The position numbers and the translations under genes were made by a program. This document shows positions 28,858 through 38,099 of a stretch of 64,000 nt of DNA, in pieces. This stretch comes from JALORV01 sp963702595 (GTDB lineage: Bacteria; Pseudomonadota; Gammaproteobacteria; Burkholderiales; Burkholderiaceae_F): positions 412,453 to 476,452 of the forward strand of contig CAVPDC010000013.1 in assembly GCA_963702595.1 (NCBI GenBank), given 5' to 3'. How positions within the stretch are numbered: the first letter of the stretch is position 1; the number at the start of each line of letters is the position of its first letter. The notes beneath the pieces were generated by a model, which ran no database searches, was not told the DNA's origin, and saw only the letters and a program-made list of their open reading frames with translations.

Positions 28858-29697
28858 CTACCTGACCGCGGCCTCCAGCGCGCGGGTGAGGCGGTCGCGC
28901 CAGGGGCCCGGGTCGCCGAAGACGGCCACGTGCTCGGCATCCTCGACAGTCCACAACTCCTTCGGCGAATTTGCGGCCGCATACAACTGTGCGCTGTGGT
29001 CATGCGCGATGACGGCGTCGCGCGTGCCATGCACGAAGATCAGCGGAACGTGCACCGATCGCAAGGCGGTGATCGGATCCTTGTCCGGCCCGGGAAACGC
29101 CTTCATTACGTAGGGGGCCAGCGGCGCCAGGATGCCCGCCGTGGACGCCGCCTCGCGCGCGATCTGGCGGTAGCTCGCGAAGGCGGAGTCGATCACTGCG
29201 AGCCGCACGCCTGCGGAATCACGCGCGAGCAGGCGCATCGCGGTGGCGCCACCGAGACTCTGGCCAACGACGACGAGCCGCGTCGCGTCGATATCGCGTC
29301 GCGTCCGCAGGTAGGAAAGCGCCGCCGCGGCGTCGTCGACGACGCCGTCCAGCGATGGCGTGCCCTGTGAGCGCCCGAAACCGCGGTAGTCGAGCGTCAG
29401 CAGGTTGAAGCCGCGTGCGGGCAGCCACGCCACCAGCGGCAGGTGATTGCTGACGTTGGCCGCGTTGCCGTGCAGATGCAGCACCGTGCCCTTGGCCGGA
29501 CCCTGTGACGGCAGGAACCACGCGTGCAGCTTCGAACCATCGGACGCGGTAATCCAAACATCCTCGGCGACCAGGCCGAACTGCGCCGGTTTCGAGTACT
29601 GCAGCGTATCGGGATAGAAGAAGAAACGTTCGACCCATGAAGAAACAAACATTGCAATCAGTCCCGCGCACACGACGCCTGTTGCGCCCGTCAGCAT
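28858..29697 (-). CDS. Membrane-anchored alpha/beta hydrolase (YfhR/BEM46-like)
   Basis: 279 residues from ATG 29697, which overlaps the end of the serine dehydratase gene by 7 bp. An N-terminal hydrophobic anchor (GVVCAGLIAMFVSSWV) is followed by the hydrolase fold: oxyanion segment HLHGNAANVSNH, nucleophile elbow VVGQSLGGATAM, acid in FVHGTRDAVI and His in DAEHVAVFGDP, so the catalytic triad is complete. This group includes poorly defined peptidase or esterase-like enzymes. Translational coupling to sdaA is seen; a metabolic link is not evident. Confidence 0.87.
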   Translation of the reverse strand: MLTGATGVVCAGLIAMFVSSWVERFFFYPDTLQYSKPAQFGLVAEDVWITASDGSKLHAWFLPSQGPAKGTVLHLHGNAANVSNHLPLVAWLPARGFNLLTLDYRGFGRSQGTPSLDGVVDDAAAALSYLRTRRDIDATRLVVVGQSLGGATAMRLLARDSAGVRLAVIDSAFASYRQIAREAASTAGILAPLAPYVMKAFPGPDKDPITALRSVHVPLIFVHGTRDAVIAHDHSAQLYAAANSPKELWTVEDAEHVAVFGDPGPWRDRLTRALEAAVR

Positions 29698-31070
29698 TCG
29701 ATCACATTGAGCGCCAGACCGCCGCGCGCCGTTTCCTTGTACTTGGTCTTCATGTCGGCGCCGGTCTCGCGCATCGTCTTGATCACCTGGTCGAGCGAGA
29801 CGAAGTGCGTGCCATCGCCGGCAAGCGCCATCCTCGCCGCGTTGATTGCCTTGACCGAGGCAATCGCGTTGCGTTCGATGCAGGGGATCTGCACCAGGCC
29901 GCCGACCGGGTCGCAGGTCAGTCCGAGGTGATGCTCCATGCCGATCTCGGCGGCGTTTTCGACCTGCTCCGGTGTGCCGCCCAGAACGGCGGCGAGTGCG
30001 CCTGCCGCCATCGAGCACGCCACACCGACCTCGCCCTGGCAGCCGACTTCGGCACCGGAGATCGAGGCATTCTCCTTGTAGAGGATTCCGATGGCGCCGG
30101 CCGTCAGCAGGAAGTCGACGACGCCGGCAGCGCTTGAGCCCGGAACGAAGTGATCGTAGTAGTGCAGCACTGCCGGAACGATGCCTGCGGCACCGTTGGT
30201 CGGTGCGGTCACGACACGGCCACCAGCGGCATTCTCTTCGTTGACCGCCAGCGCCCAGAGGTTGACCCAGTCGAGTGCCGCCAGCGGATCTTCGCCGTCG
30301 CGCGACACGAGCTTGCGATGCCACTCAGCGGCGCGCCGCTTGACCTTCAGTCCACCCGGCAACACACCATCGATGGCCAGTCCGCGCGCCACGCAGGCCT
30401 GCATCACCTGCCAGATCCCTATCAGCCCCGCATCGACCTCGGCGTCGCTGCGCCAGTGGTTCTCGTTGGCGCGCATCACCTGCGCGATGGACATGTCGCT
30501 GGCCTGACACCGCGCCAGCAGTTCGTCCCCGCTGTGAAATGGCAACGGCAGGATCGTCGTATCCGGCGCGATGCGCTTGTGCGCAGTTCCGTCCGCCGCC
30601 ACGTCGTCACTGACGACGAAGCCGCCGCCGACCGAGTAATAGGTGCGCGTCAGAAGCCCTTCGCCCCTCGCGTCGACCGCAGAAAAACTCAGCCCGTTCG
30701 CATGGAAGGGCAGCGGCTGCGTCAGGAAGTGCAGGTGGTCGCGTTCGTCGAAGGCGATCCGCTGCCGGCCCAGCAGATGAAGCGAGCGTTCATTGCGGAT
30801 GTGTTCGAGCCTGGATGCAATGGTGTCGACCTCGATGGTCGCCGGCTCCGCTCCCTCCAGTCCGAGCAGCACGGCCTTGTCACTGCCGTGGCCTTTTCCC
30901 GTCGCTCCCAGCGAGCCGTGCAGCTGGACGTCGACGCTCGCGACACGATCGAGCAGTCGATCGCCGTCCAGCCGTAGGGCGAAAAGGCGCGCCGCACGCA
31001 TCGGACCGACCGTATGCGAACTCGACGGTCCGATACCAATCTTGAAGAGATCAAAGACGCTGACGGCCAT
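29691..31070 (-). CDS. sdaA: L-serine ammonia-lyase, iron-sulfur type, single chain
   Basis: 459 residues. Converts L-serine to pyruvate and ammonia. The N-terminal beta domain begins VFDLFKIGIGPSSSHTVGPMRAA. The C-terminal alpha domain holds the Cys residues that carry the 4Fe-4S cluster (ACSMAAGALAAVLGG, LTCDPVGGLVQIPCIERN) as in E. coli SdaA/SdaB. All family motifs are intact. Its presence near gcvTHP and two threonine aldolase-type genes gives the window a marked Gly/Ser/Thr theme, although they are separate transcripts. Confidence 0.94.
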   Translation of the reverse strand: MAVSVFDLFKIGIGPSSSHTVGPMRAARLFALRLDGDRLLDRVASVDVQLHGSLGATGKGHGSDKAVLLGLEGAEPATIEVDTIASRLEHIRNERSLHLLGRQRIAFDERDHLHFLTQPLPFHANGLSFSAVDARGEGLLTRTYYSVGGGFVVSDDVAADGTAHKRIAPDTTILPLPFHSGDELLARCQASDMSIAQVMRANENHWRSDAEVDAGLIGIWQVMQACVARGLAIDGVLPGGLKVKRRAAEWHRKLVSRDGEDPLAALDWVNLWALAVNEENAAGGRVVTAPTNGAAGIVPAVLHYYDHFVPGSSAAGVVDFLLTAGAIGILYKENASISGAEVGCQGEVGVACSMAAGALAAVLGGTPEQVENAAEIGMEHHLGLTCDPVGGLVQIPCIERNAIASVKAINAARMALAGDGTHFVSLDQVIKTMRETGADMKTKYKETARGGLALNVIEC

Positions 31071-31321
31071 GGCGCAACGCTGCCCGCAAACCGCGACGCC
31101 GCGAGCTTACGCCCGGGCGCCGCGCAGGAACGAGGCCTATACGCGAATTCGCGCAGCGTCCTCCCGGGCCGCAGACCGCGTCAACCAGCACGAACGCAGA
31201 CGCCGCGCGAGCGGGCGCTCCGACAATGCGCAGGCGAAAGACTGAAAACTCACGCGACATCGCAAAGAGCCCGGTCCAGAGTGCTCCCACGCCGAAATTC
31301 GTTTGGCGCAACCTGAGGAGT

Positions 31322-31711
31322 ATGAAAATGTCTTCATCAAAGTCTGTTCTTGTTGCATCCCTGGCGCTGGCCATGTCCGGTGCCTTCGCCAGTACGGCCG
31401 ACTTGCACATCAACGATTGGCCGTCGTCCGGTTCCTCCGTTACCCGCGAGCAAGTCCAGCGGGAAATGCTTGACGCCTATGCACGCGGCGATCGCGACTA
31501 CGGTGAACGCGGTGTCGTGATTGCGGAAACCCAGCCATCCCGCAGCCGCGCCGAAGTGCTGGCCGAGTTGCGCGAAGCGACGCGGCTTGGCCTGATCTCG
31601 GTTGGCGAGAGCGATGCTCCAGTCGCCACCGCCGAGCAGGAGCACCTGATTGCCAAGGCAGGGCACGATGCTGCCGACCAGTTCGCCAGGTCCGACGACA
31701 TCGAAGGGTGA
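31322..31711 (+). CDS. DUF4148-domain exported protein
   Basis: 129 residues from ATG 31322 with a strong gaggag site. A clear signal peptide (KSVLVASLALAMSGAFAS) is followed by the DUF4148 core (VTREQVQREMLDAYARGDRDYGE and RAEVLAELREATRLGL). This family is small, periplasmic and most abundant in Burkholderiales; no function is established. A classical terminator follows at 31723, so it is a single-gene unit transcribed away from sdaA. Confidence 0.85.
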   Translation: MKMSSSKSVLVASLALAMSGAFASTADLHINDWPSSGSSVTREQVQREMLDAYARGDRDYGERGVVIAETQPSRSRAEVLAELREATRLGLISVGESDAPVATAEQEHLIAKAGHDAADQFARSDDIEG

Positions 31712-31722
31712 GTGAGGAAAGT

Positions 31723-31754
31723 CGCCCGATCCCACATCGGGCGCTTCCTGTTTC
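31723..31754 (+). terminator. Intrinsic terminator of the DUF4148 gene
   Basis: cgcccgat-cccac-atcgggcg is a perfect 8-bp stem with a 5-base loop, followed by cttcctgtttc, 11 bp after the stop codon. Confidence 0.8.
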
Positions 31755-31833
31755 ATCTGCAGTGTTGCGCACGGCGCCTGCACGACCGCTCGGGAGCCGA
31801 CGTCGCTACCCGCCTGCTCACTCTCAGGCAGTT

Positions 31834-32728
31834 TCAGCCCTTGCCGGAGGAGGTCGGCAGTGACTTGAGATAGAGGTAAAGCGCCTCGACGTCAGTGTCG
31901 TTGAGCTGCTTGAGCGTCGGGAACGGCATCACCTGCAGTGCGCGCCCGTCGGGCGCCTTGCCGGTGCGCAGCATCGACTTGAACTTGTCGACGCTGTCGT
32001 AGCTCTTCATCACCGCCGACGCAGGCGTCAGATCGGCGGCGGCCGGCCAGTCCGGAGGTCCGCCCGGGATCTTGCCGCCAGTGAGCCGTGCACCGTGGCA
32101 GCCGAGGCACATGTTGGCCACATAGGCGCCGTGCGCGGCATTCACCTGCTCGGCGACCGGCTGCGCAGGAGGCAGCGAGTGGTCGATGCGTTCCGGCGCA
32201 TCGGTCACCACGCCGAGCGACATACATCGCCTTGAACATGAACGGAAGCGTAAGTTCGGCCGCCGTGCCGGCGGCCGGCGGCAGCATGCGCGTGTAGGCC
32301 ACCAAGGCAGCAAGGTCGGCATCCGTGAGGCGGTTGTAGTCCTCGCTCGGCATGATCAGGAGCGGCCGGCCGTCAGGCTTGACGCCATGGCGGATCGCGC
32401 GCACCCAGTCGACCTCCGTATACCTGGCGACGACACTGCCTGGCCCACGCGTGATGTTCGGCGAGCGCGCGCGCATGCTTTGGCCGTTATCGATGAACAC
32501 CCGGCCGGCACCGTCGTTACCGTGGCACTCGGCACAGCCGCGCGATTCGAACAGGTACTTGCCGCGGGCGATGGATTCCGCCGTCTCGACGTAAGCCACC
32601 GGCGCGACCTTGATGTCCAGCGCTCGCTCGTACTTGCGCTGGCTCAGCAGTCCCACCGCAAGGGCAAGGAGCCCCAGGACTACGAGCACGCCCGCAACCG
32701 ACCATCCGAGCACGCGCAACGCTTTCAT
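31834..32728 (-). pseudogene. Membrane-anchored diheme cytochrome c, frameshifted
   Basis: ATG 32728 has a strong gggagggg ribosome site. An N-terminal membrane helix (~7-30) anchors two cytochrome c domains: first haem site CAECH with SPNITRGPGS and a Met-bearing IMPSEDYNRLTDADLAALVAY, second haem site CLGCH with MPFPTLKQLNDTDVEALYLYL. The frame shifts near 32217-32221: MFKAMYV continues in another frame as LGVVTDAPERIDHSLPP. One extra base explains it, giving ~297 residues. The type is common as the electron-accepting subunit of periplasmic dehydrogenases, but no dehydrogenase lies next to it. Confidence 0.8.
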
Positions 32729-33197
32729 CGCAATCCCCCTCCCGCACTTATCGACGACGCCGGTCCGCTGCCATGTGCCGTCGGTAACGCGCGCAGGTGC
32801 GCGACGTTACGCGCTTTGCGGCAGTTGTCGAGACTTCGGCGATACAAGCGAACGCGCTTGAATTACGACGTGCGGTACCTAATGGAATGCGGGGCAGCAA
32901 GACGCTCGCCGGCCGCTTGGTACCGCTTCGGCGCGGGCATGGGTGACGTCAGCCCCGGGGACTGTCGAGTGATGCAGCTGTACCCGCCCGGCAGCGAGCC
33001 GGCACGGACAGCGGCCTGCACGAGCGCACGACGCCAATCCGTCGGCGAGTGCGCTATCACTGCAGCCGGCGGTGCGTTCCTCGCGTCGTCGCGTCGACGG
33101 GGACGTCGGCACGACTCCGGGTCGCGCGTCATCCACGGTGCGGCACCTCGCGCCGCCAGCGCAGAGTTCCGCGCTCAACGCACCCGCTGCGGAGCGA
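32729..33197. other. Intergenic region with one strong hairpin
   Basis: About 470 bp without a gene I can support. Upstream of the cytochrome start, 32784-32810 reads gtaacg-cgcgc-aggt-gcgcg-a-cgttac, a long near-perfect hairpin with one bulged A. It lies in the leader or promoter of the cytochrome gene and may be an operator or attenuator. The rest shows no clear structure. Confidence 0.45.
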
Positions 33198-33320
33198 CTA
33201 CTTGGCCACCGGGCCAGGCTTGCCCTTCGCGGAACCGAACGGCACGGCGGGACCGCTCGGCTTCTTCGATTGCTTGGGCTTCTTCTTTTCCTTGTTGCTG
33301 CGAAGCTGACCTTTGGCCAT
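33198..33320 (-). CDS. 40-residue Lys-rich small protein
   Basis: ATG 33320 to TAG 33198, preceded by a very strong ribosome site (gggagggg). The peptide begins MAKGQLRSNKEKKKPKQSKK and ends in a Gly/Pro-rich tail with FGSAKGKPG. Similar tiny MAKGQxRSNKE-type proteins are, from memory, widespread in betaproteobacteria as unnamed hypotheticals. The high Lys content suggests binding to nucleic acid or ribosome; that is inference. It lies 185 bp beyond the gcvP stop on the same strand. Confidence 0.7.
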   Translation of the reverse strand: MAKGQLRSNKEKKKPKQSKKPSGPAVPFGSAKGKPGPVAK

Positions 33321-33443
33321 TCAACCCCTCCCGATAAGGTTGCCTGACGATCACAAAGACACACTCCGCCTCGGAAGGCGGAAGTGAAGTTCCTCGCCGC
33401 GCCGACGAAGTATGCCGAGTCTTGGCGCCCTCGAGGCGGCAAC

Positions 33444-33485
33444 CACATGATGTTGCGGTCGCCATGCGCATTGCCGACGCGACCC
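33444..33485. repeat. Degenerate duplicate of the gcvP 3' coding end
   Basis: This 42-bp stretch matches 33576-33617 inside gcvP: the first 20 bases (cacatgatgttgcggtcgcc) are identical and 17 of the next 22 agree. In the gcvP copy the bases encode GRVDNAYGDRNIMC. In the copy beyond the gcvP stop they would read GRVGNAHGDRNIMW in a different frame. It looks like a remnant of a partial duplication of the gcvP tail. Confidence 0.65.
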
Positions 33486-33505
33486 CAAGCCGAAGGCGAG
33501 TCGCC

Positions 33506-36436
33506 TCAACTCGCGGCCACGCTGGCCGCCGACGGGGCCGCGTCATCGGCGTAGGCCGACATCGGCACGCACGAGCACATGATGTTGCGGTCGCCGTAGG
33601 CATTGTCGACGCGGCCCACCGGCGGCCAGTACTTCTGCCGCTTCAGCGAGGCCAGCGGGAACGCCGCGCGCTCGCGCGTGTAGTCGTGTGCCCAGTTCTC
33701 CGCCATCACCATCGCCGCCGTGTGCGGTGCGTTCTTCAGCGGGTTGTCGTCGCGGTCGACCTTGCCCTGCTCCACGGCGCGGATTTCTTCGCGGATCGCG
33801 ATCATTGCATCGATGAAACGGTCGAGTTCGCCCTTGGGCTCGCTCTCGGTCGGCTCGACCATCAGCGTGCCCGCCACCGGGAAGCTCAGCGTCGGCGCGT
33901 GGAATCCGTAGTCCATCAGCCGCTTGGCCACGTCCTCGGCCGAAATTCCGCTTGCGTCTTTCAGCGGCCGCAGATCCAGGATGCACTCGTGCGCGACGAA
34001 CCCATTGCGCCCTGCGTAGAGCGTCGGGTAGTGCGGCGCGAGGCGCCTGGCGACGTAGTTCGCGTTGAGCAGCGCCACCTGCGTGGCCTTGCGCAGTCCC
34101 GCGGCGCCCATCATCGTGACGTACATCCACGAGATCGGCAGGATGCTGGCACTGCCGAAGTTCGCGGCGCTGACCATGCCGACCTTGTTCTCACCGCCGA
34201 GCGTGCCGGGCAGGAACGGCGCCAGGTGCGCCTTGACCGCGACCGGACCGACGCCCGGTCCGCCGCCGCCGTGCGGGATGCAAAAGGTTTTGTGCAGGTT
34301 CAGGTGCGAGACGTCGGAACCGTACTTGCCGGGCTTCGCGAGCCCCACCAGCGCATTCAGGTTGGCGCCGTCGGTGTAGACCTGCCCACCATGCGCGTGA
34401 ATAACTTCGCAGATCTCGACGATCGCTTCCTCGAACACGCCGTGCGTCGACGGGTAGGTCACCATCAGCGCCGCGAGATTGGCTGCATGCTGCGCGGCCT
34501 TGGCCTTCAGGTCGTCGACGTCGACGTTGCCGCTGCGGTCGGTCTTCACCGGCACGACTTCCATGCCGCACAGATGCGCCGAGGCCGGATTGGTGCCGTG
34601 CGCACTCTCGGGAATCAGACAGATATTGCGGTGCCCTTCGCCGCGTGAGCGGTGATAGGCACGGATCGCGAGCAGTCCGGCGTACTCGCCCTGCGCACCG
34701 GAATTGGGCTGCAGGCTGACGGCGTCATAGCCGGTGCACTCGACCAGCATCTGCTCGAGTTCGGCGATCATCTGGCGATAGCCTTCGGTCTGTGCAGCCG
34801 GCGCCAGCGGGTGAACGTTCGCGAACTCCGGCCAGGTGACCGGGATCATCTCGCTCGTGGCGTTGAGCTTCATCGTGCACGAACCCAGCGGGATCATCGT
34901 GCGGTCGAGCGCGAGGTCCTTGTCGGCGAGCGAACGCATGTAGCGCAGCATCTCGTGCTCGCTGTGGTGCGCGTTGAACACGGGATGCGTCAGGAACTTC
35001 GACGAGCGCCTGAGGCCGGCCGGAATGGCTGCGTGCAGCACGCCGTCGATCTCGCGATCGAGCGCATCGACGTCGGCCGAGACACCGAACAGGCGCCAGA
35101 TCGCCTGCACGTCGGCCCGCGTCGCGGTCTCGTCGAGCGCGATGCCCACCAGCCGGCCTGCACGTTCGCCCACGTCGCGCGCGCTGAACTCGCGCAGATT
35201 GATGCCGGAGGCGCGTGAGGCCGCGTGGACCTTAGCCGCGTCGACGCCGCTTACCGTCAAGGTGTCGAAGTACGAACCGTTGACCTGCAGGCCAACGCGC
35301 TTCAGCCCTTCGGCCAGGATGGCGGTCAGGCGGTGGACGCGGCGCGCGATGCGCGTAAGCCCCTCGGGCCCGTGATACACGGCATACATGCTGGCAATGA
35401 CCGCCAGCAGTACCTGCGCCGTGCAGATGTTCGAGGTCGCCTTCTCGCGCCGGATGTGCTGTTCGCGCGTCTGCAGCGTCAGGCGGTAGGCGGCATTGCC
35501 CTGCGAATCGACCGAGACACCGACCAGCCGCCCCGGCATCGAACGCTTGAACGCGTCCCTGCAGGCGAGGAAGGCCGCGTGCGGTCCGCCAAATCCGAAT
35601 GGCACGCCAAAGCGCTGCGAATTGCCGACGACGATGTCGGCCGACTGCTGTTCGGTGCCCCACTTTCCGGGTGCTTCCAGCAGCGTCAGCGCCAGCAGGT
35701 CGGTCGCCACGCAGAAGAGCGCCCCAGCCGCATGCGCCTGCTCGACATAAGGCCGCATGTCGTGGATCAGCCCGGAGGTCGACGGATACTGCGCCAGCAC
35801 GCCGAAGTAGTCGCCGGACTTCATCAGCTCCGGTGCGACACCCACATTGACCTCGATACCAAGCGGCTCCGCCCGCGTGCGGATCACCTCGATCGTCTGC
35901 GGGTGGCAGTCGCCAGCGACGATGAAGACGTTGCTCCTGCTCTTCGCCGAACGCTTCGCCAGCGTCATCGCCTCCGCCGCCGCCGTCGCTTCATCGAGCA
36001 GCGATGCGTTGGCGATCTCCATGCCGGTGAGATCCGCCACCATCGTCTGGAAGTTGATCAACGCTTCCATCCGCCCCTGCGAGATCTCGGCCTGGTACGG
36101 CGTGTACGCGGTGTACCAGGCGGGGTTCTCGAGGATGTTGCGCAAAATGACCTTGGGCGTCACCGTTCCGTAATAGCCCTGGCCGATGAAACTGCGGCAA
36201 ACCTGGTTCCTGTCCGCGATCGCGCGCAGCCTTGCGAGAGCTTCCTCCTCGGTGACGGCCTCGGGCAGCGCAAGCGGCACGGCGAGCTTGATCGAGGCCG
36301 GCACGATCGCATCGACCAGAGCATCGAGCGACGGCACACCAACCGCCTTGAGCATGTCGGCGACTTCGTCGTCACTCGGGCCGATGTGGCGCGCGTGGAA
36401 TTCGGAGTGGTTCTCTAGCTCGTTGAGTGGGGTCAT
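33506..36436 (-). CDS. gcvP: Glycine dehydrogenase (decarboxylating), P-protein
   Basis: 976 residues from ATG 36436 (a GTG one codon upstream is also possible). PLP enzyme of the glycine cleavage system; it decarboxylates glycine and passes the aminomethyl group to lipoyl-GcvH. N-terminal marker FHARHIGPSDDEVADML, GYYGTVTPKVILRNILENPAWYTAYTPYQAEISQGRMEAL, the PLP lysine in LNLHKTFCIPHGGGGPGVGP, and the C-terminal VDNAYGDRN. Full-length single-chain form. Third gene of gcvTHP, 29 bp after gcvH. Confidence 0.97.
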   Translation of the reverse strand: MTPLNELENHSEFHARHIGPSDDEVADMLKAVGVPSLDALVDAIVPASIKLAVPLALPEAVTEEEALARLRAIADRNQVCRSFIGQGYYGTVTPKVILRNILENPAWYTAYTPYQAEISQGRMEALINFQTMVADLTGMEIANASLLDEATAAAEAMTLAKRSAKSRSNVFIVAGDCHPQTIEVIRTRAEPLGIEVNVGVAPELMKSGDYFGVLAQYPSTSGLIHDMRPYVEQAHAAGALFCVATDLLALTLLEAPGKWGTEQQSADIVVGNSQRFGVPFGFGGPHAAFLACRDAFKRSMPGRLVGVSVDSQGNAAYRLTLQTREQHIRREKATSNICTAQVLLAVIASMYAVYHGPEGLTRIARRVHRLTAILAEGLKRVGLQVNGSYFDTLTVSGVDAAKVHAASRASGINLREFSARDVGERAGRLVGIALDETATRADVQAIWRLFGVSADVDALDREIDGVLHAAIPAGLRRSSKFLTHPVFNAHHSEHEMLRYMRSLADKDLALDRTMIPLGSCTMKLNATSEMIPVTWPEFANVHPLAPAAQTEGYRQMIAELEQMLVECTGYDAVSLQPNSGAQGEYAGLLAIRAYHRSRGEGHRNICLIPESAHGTNPASAHLCGMEVVPVKTDRSGNVDVDDLKAKAAQHAANLAALMVTYPSTHGVFEEAIVEICEVIHAHGGQVYTDGANLNALVGLAKPGKYGSDVSHLNLHKTFCIPHGGGGPGVGPVAVKAHLAPFLPGTLGGENKVGMVSAANFGSASILPISWMYVTMMGAAGLRKATQVALLNANYVARRLAPHYPTLYAGRNGFVAHECILDLRPLKDASGISAEDVAKRLMDYGFHAPTLSFPVAGTLMVEPTESEPKGELDRFIDAMIAIREEIRAVEQGKVDRDDNPLKNAPHTAAMVMAENWAHDYTRERAAFPLASLKRQKYWPPVGRVDNAYGDRNIMCSCVPMSAYADDAAPSAASVAAS

Positions 36437-36465
36437 CACGGAATCAGGTTCGACGGTTGCGAGGG

Positions 36466-36846
36466 TTAGTTCGAGGCCGCGACGTTCGCTTCGTACGCCT
36501 TGGCGTCGAGCAGGCCGTCGATCGATGCCCCAGTCTTCATCTTGAAGATCCAGGCGTCATAGGGCGCGGAATTGAGCTGTTGCGGTTCGGAGCCCAGCGA
36601 GTCGTTGAAAGCGATGATTTCACCGTCGACCGGCGCGTAGACATCCGAGGCGGCCTTGACCGACTCGACCACGCCGGCGGTCTCACCGGCTTTTAGCGTC
36701 GCACCGACCTTGAAGTCACCAACGAAGACGAGATCGCCCAGCATGTCCTGCGCGACGTCGGTGATTCCGATCCACAGCAGCCCGTCGTCGCCCTTCTTGA
36801 CCCACTCGTGGGAGGCCGTGTACTTGAGATTGGCAGGGATGTTCAT
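36466..36846 (-). CDS. gcvH: Glycine cleavage system H protein
   Basis: 126 residues starting at ATG 36846 after a strong aaggag site. The lipoylated lysine is K64 in GVVESVKAASDVYAPVDGEI; the N-terminus (KYTASHEWVKKGDDG) and the LGDLVFVGDFKVG region are typical. It shuttles the aminomethyl group between GcvP and GcvT. It lies 125 bp downstream of gcvT, a fairly wide gap that may carry processing or extra regulation. Confidence 0.97.
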   Translation of the reverse strand: MNIPANLKYTASHEWVKKGDDGLLWIGITDVAQDMLGDLVFVGDFKVGATLKAGETAGVVESVKAASDVYAPVDGEIIAFNDSLGSEPQQLNSAPYDAWIFKMKTGASIDGLLDAKAYEANVAASN

Positions 36847-36971
36847 CTTTTCTCCTTCAGTCTTTTCAGTTCCTGTACCCGGGTCGGGCGCCCGGCCGCC
36901 CGAAGCCCGACCCGCAAATCATTCGGAGCCGTTGCACGCGCGACGCGCAGCGATGCGTACTCCTGCGACGC

Positions 36972-38051
36972 TCATATCAATGCCTTGCCGTTCCGCACGA
37001 AGGGCATCTTGACGACCTGCGCTGGCAAGAGCCGGCCGCGGATGTCCACCTGCACCGTATCGCCGACCTTCACTTCGCGCGGCACGCGCGCCATGGCGAT
37101 CGAGAAGCCCAGCGTCGGCGAGAACGTACCGCTGGTGATCTCGCCGTCGCCGGCGGCTGTCACGACTTTCTGGTGCGAGCGCAGCACACCCTTATCGAGC
37201 AGTCTGAGCCCGACGCATGCGCGGCGCGCGCCGTCGCGCTCCAGCGCCGCACGACCGACGAAGTCGCGCGGCGACTTCAGGTCGACGGTCCAGGCGAGGC
37301 CGGCATCGAGCGGCGAGACGGCCTCGTCCATGTCGTTGCCATAGAGGTTCATGCCAGCCTCGAGCCGCAGCGTGTCGCGCGCGCCGAGCCCGGCTTCGGC
37401 CACGCCCGCCGCTTTGAGGTCGGCCCACAGCGCCGGCGCCTGAGCGACCGGCAGCATGACCTCGAACCCGTCTTCGCCGGTGTAGCCAGTGCGCGCGATG
37501 AAGAGTTCATCGACCTCGGCAGCGAAGAACGGGGCGAGGCCGTCCGTTGCGGCTTTGGTCGTAGGCCGCACCTGCCAGAACTTCGCGCGCGCATTCGGCC
37601 CCTGCACTGCGATCATCGCCAGGTCACGCCGCGGGTTGATCGCCACCTTGAAGTCGCCGTCGAGCCGCACCTTTTCCATCCAGGCGAGGTCCTTGTCCGC
37701 CGTCGACGCATTGACGACGACGCGAAACCAGTCGTCGGGCAGGAAGTAGATGATGAGATCGTCGATGACGCCGCCCGCGTGGTTCAGCATGCAGGCATAG
37801 AGTGCCTTGCCAGGCTGAGTCAGCTTGTCGACATTGTTCGCCACGAGCTGCCTGAGGAATGCACGCGCGTCGCCACCCGTCACATCCACCGGGCACATGT
37901 GCGAGACATCGAACATGCCGGCGTCGCGGCGCACGGCGTGGTGCTCCTCGATCTGCGAGCCGTAGGCGACCGGCATGTCCCAGCCGCCGAAGTCGACGAT
38001 CTTCGCGCCCGAGGCGACGTGCGTGTCGTAAAGAGGGGTTCGCTTGCCCAT
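36972..38051 (-). CDS. gcvT: Glycine cleavage system T protein (aminomethyltransferase)
   Basis: 359 residues from ATG 38051 (MGKRTPLYDTHVASGAKIVDFGGWDMPVAYGSQIEEHHAVR). It releases ammonia and transfers the methylene group to tetrahydrofolate. Motifs: DAGMFDVSHM, the NASTADKDLAWM region, TGYTGEDGFEVML and the LRLEAGMNLYGNDMDE block that binds folate. The upstream 5' leader holds a tandem glycine riboswitch, so the gcvTHP operon is expected to respond directly to glycine. Confidence 0.97.
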   Translation of the reverse strand: MGKRTPLYDTHVASGAKIVDFGGWDMPVAYGSQIEEHHAVRRDAGMFDVSHMCPVDVTGGDARAFLRQLVANNVDKLTQPGKALYACMLNHAGGVIDDLIIYFLPDDWFRVVVNASTADKDLAWMEKVRLDGDFKVAINPRRDLAMIAVQGPNARAKFWQVRPTTKAATDGLAPFFAAEVDELFIARTGYTGEDGFEVMLPVAQAPALWADLKAAGVAEAGLGARDTLRLEAGMNLYGNDMDEAVSPLDAGLAWTVDLKSPRDFVGRAALERDGARRACVGLRLLDKGVLRSHQKVVTAAGDGEITSGTFSPTLGFSIAMARVPREVKVGDTVQVDIRGRLLPAQVVKMPFVRNGKALI

Positions 38052-38099
38052 GGGACTCCGTAAAAAGTAAAGGGGCGCAGTCCGACCGCGGTCGTGCCG

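Noticed and set aside
32186..33337. 383-residue plus-strand open frame over the cytochrome and the following gap
   Set aside because: Half is antisense to the cytochrome, the rest is low-complexity Arg/Ala; no ribosome site or domain.
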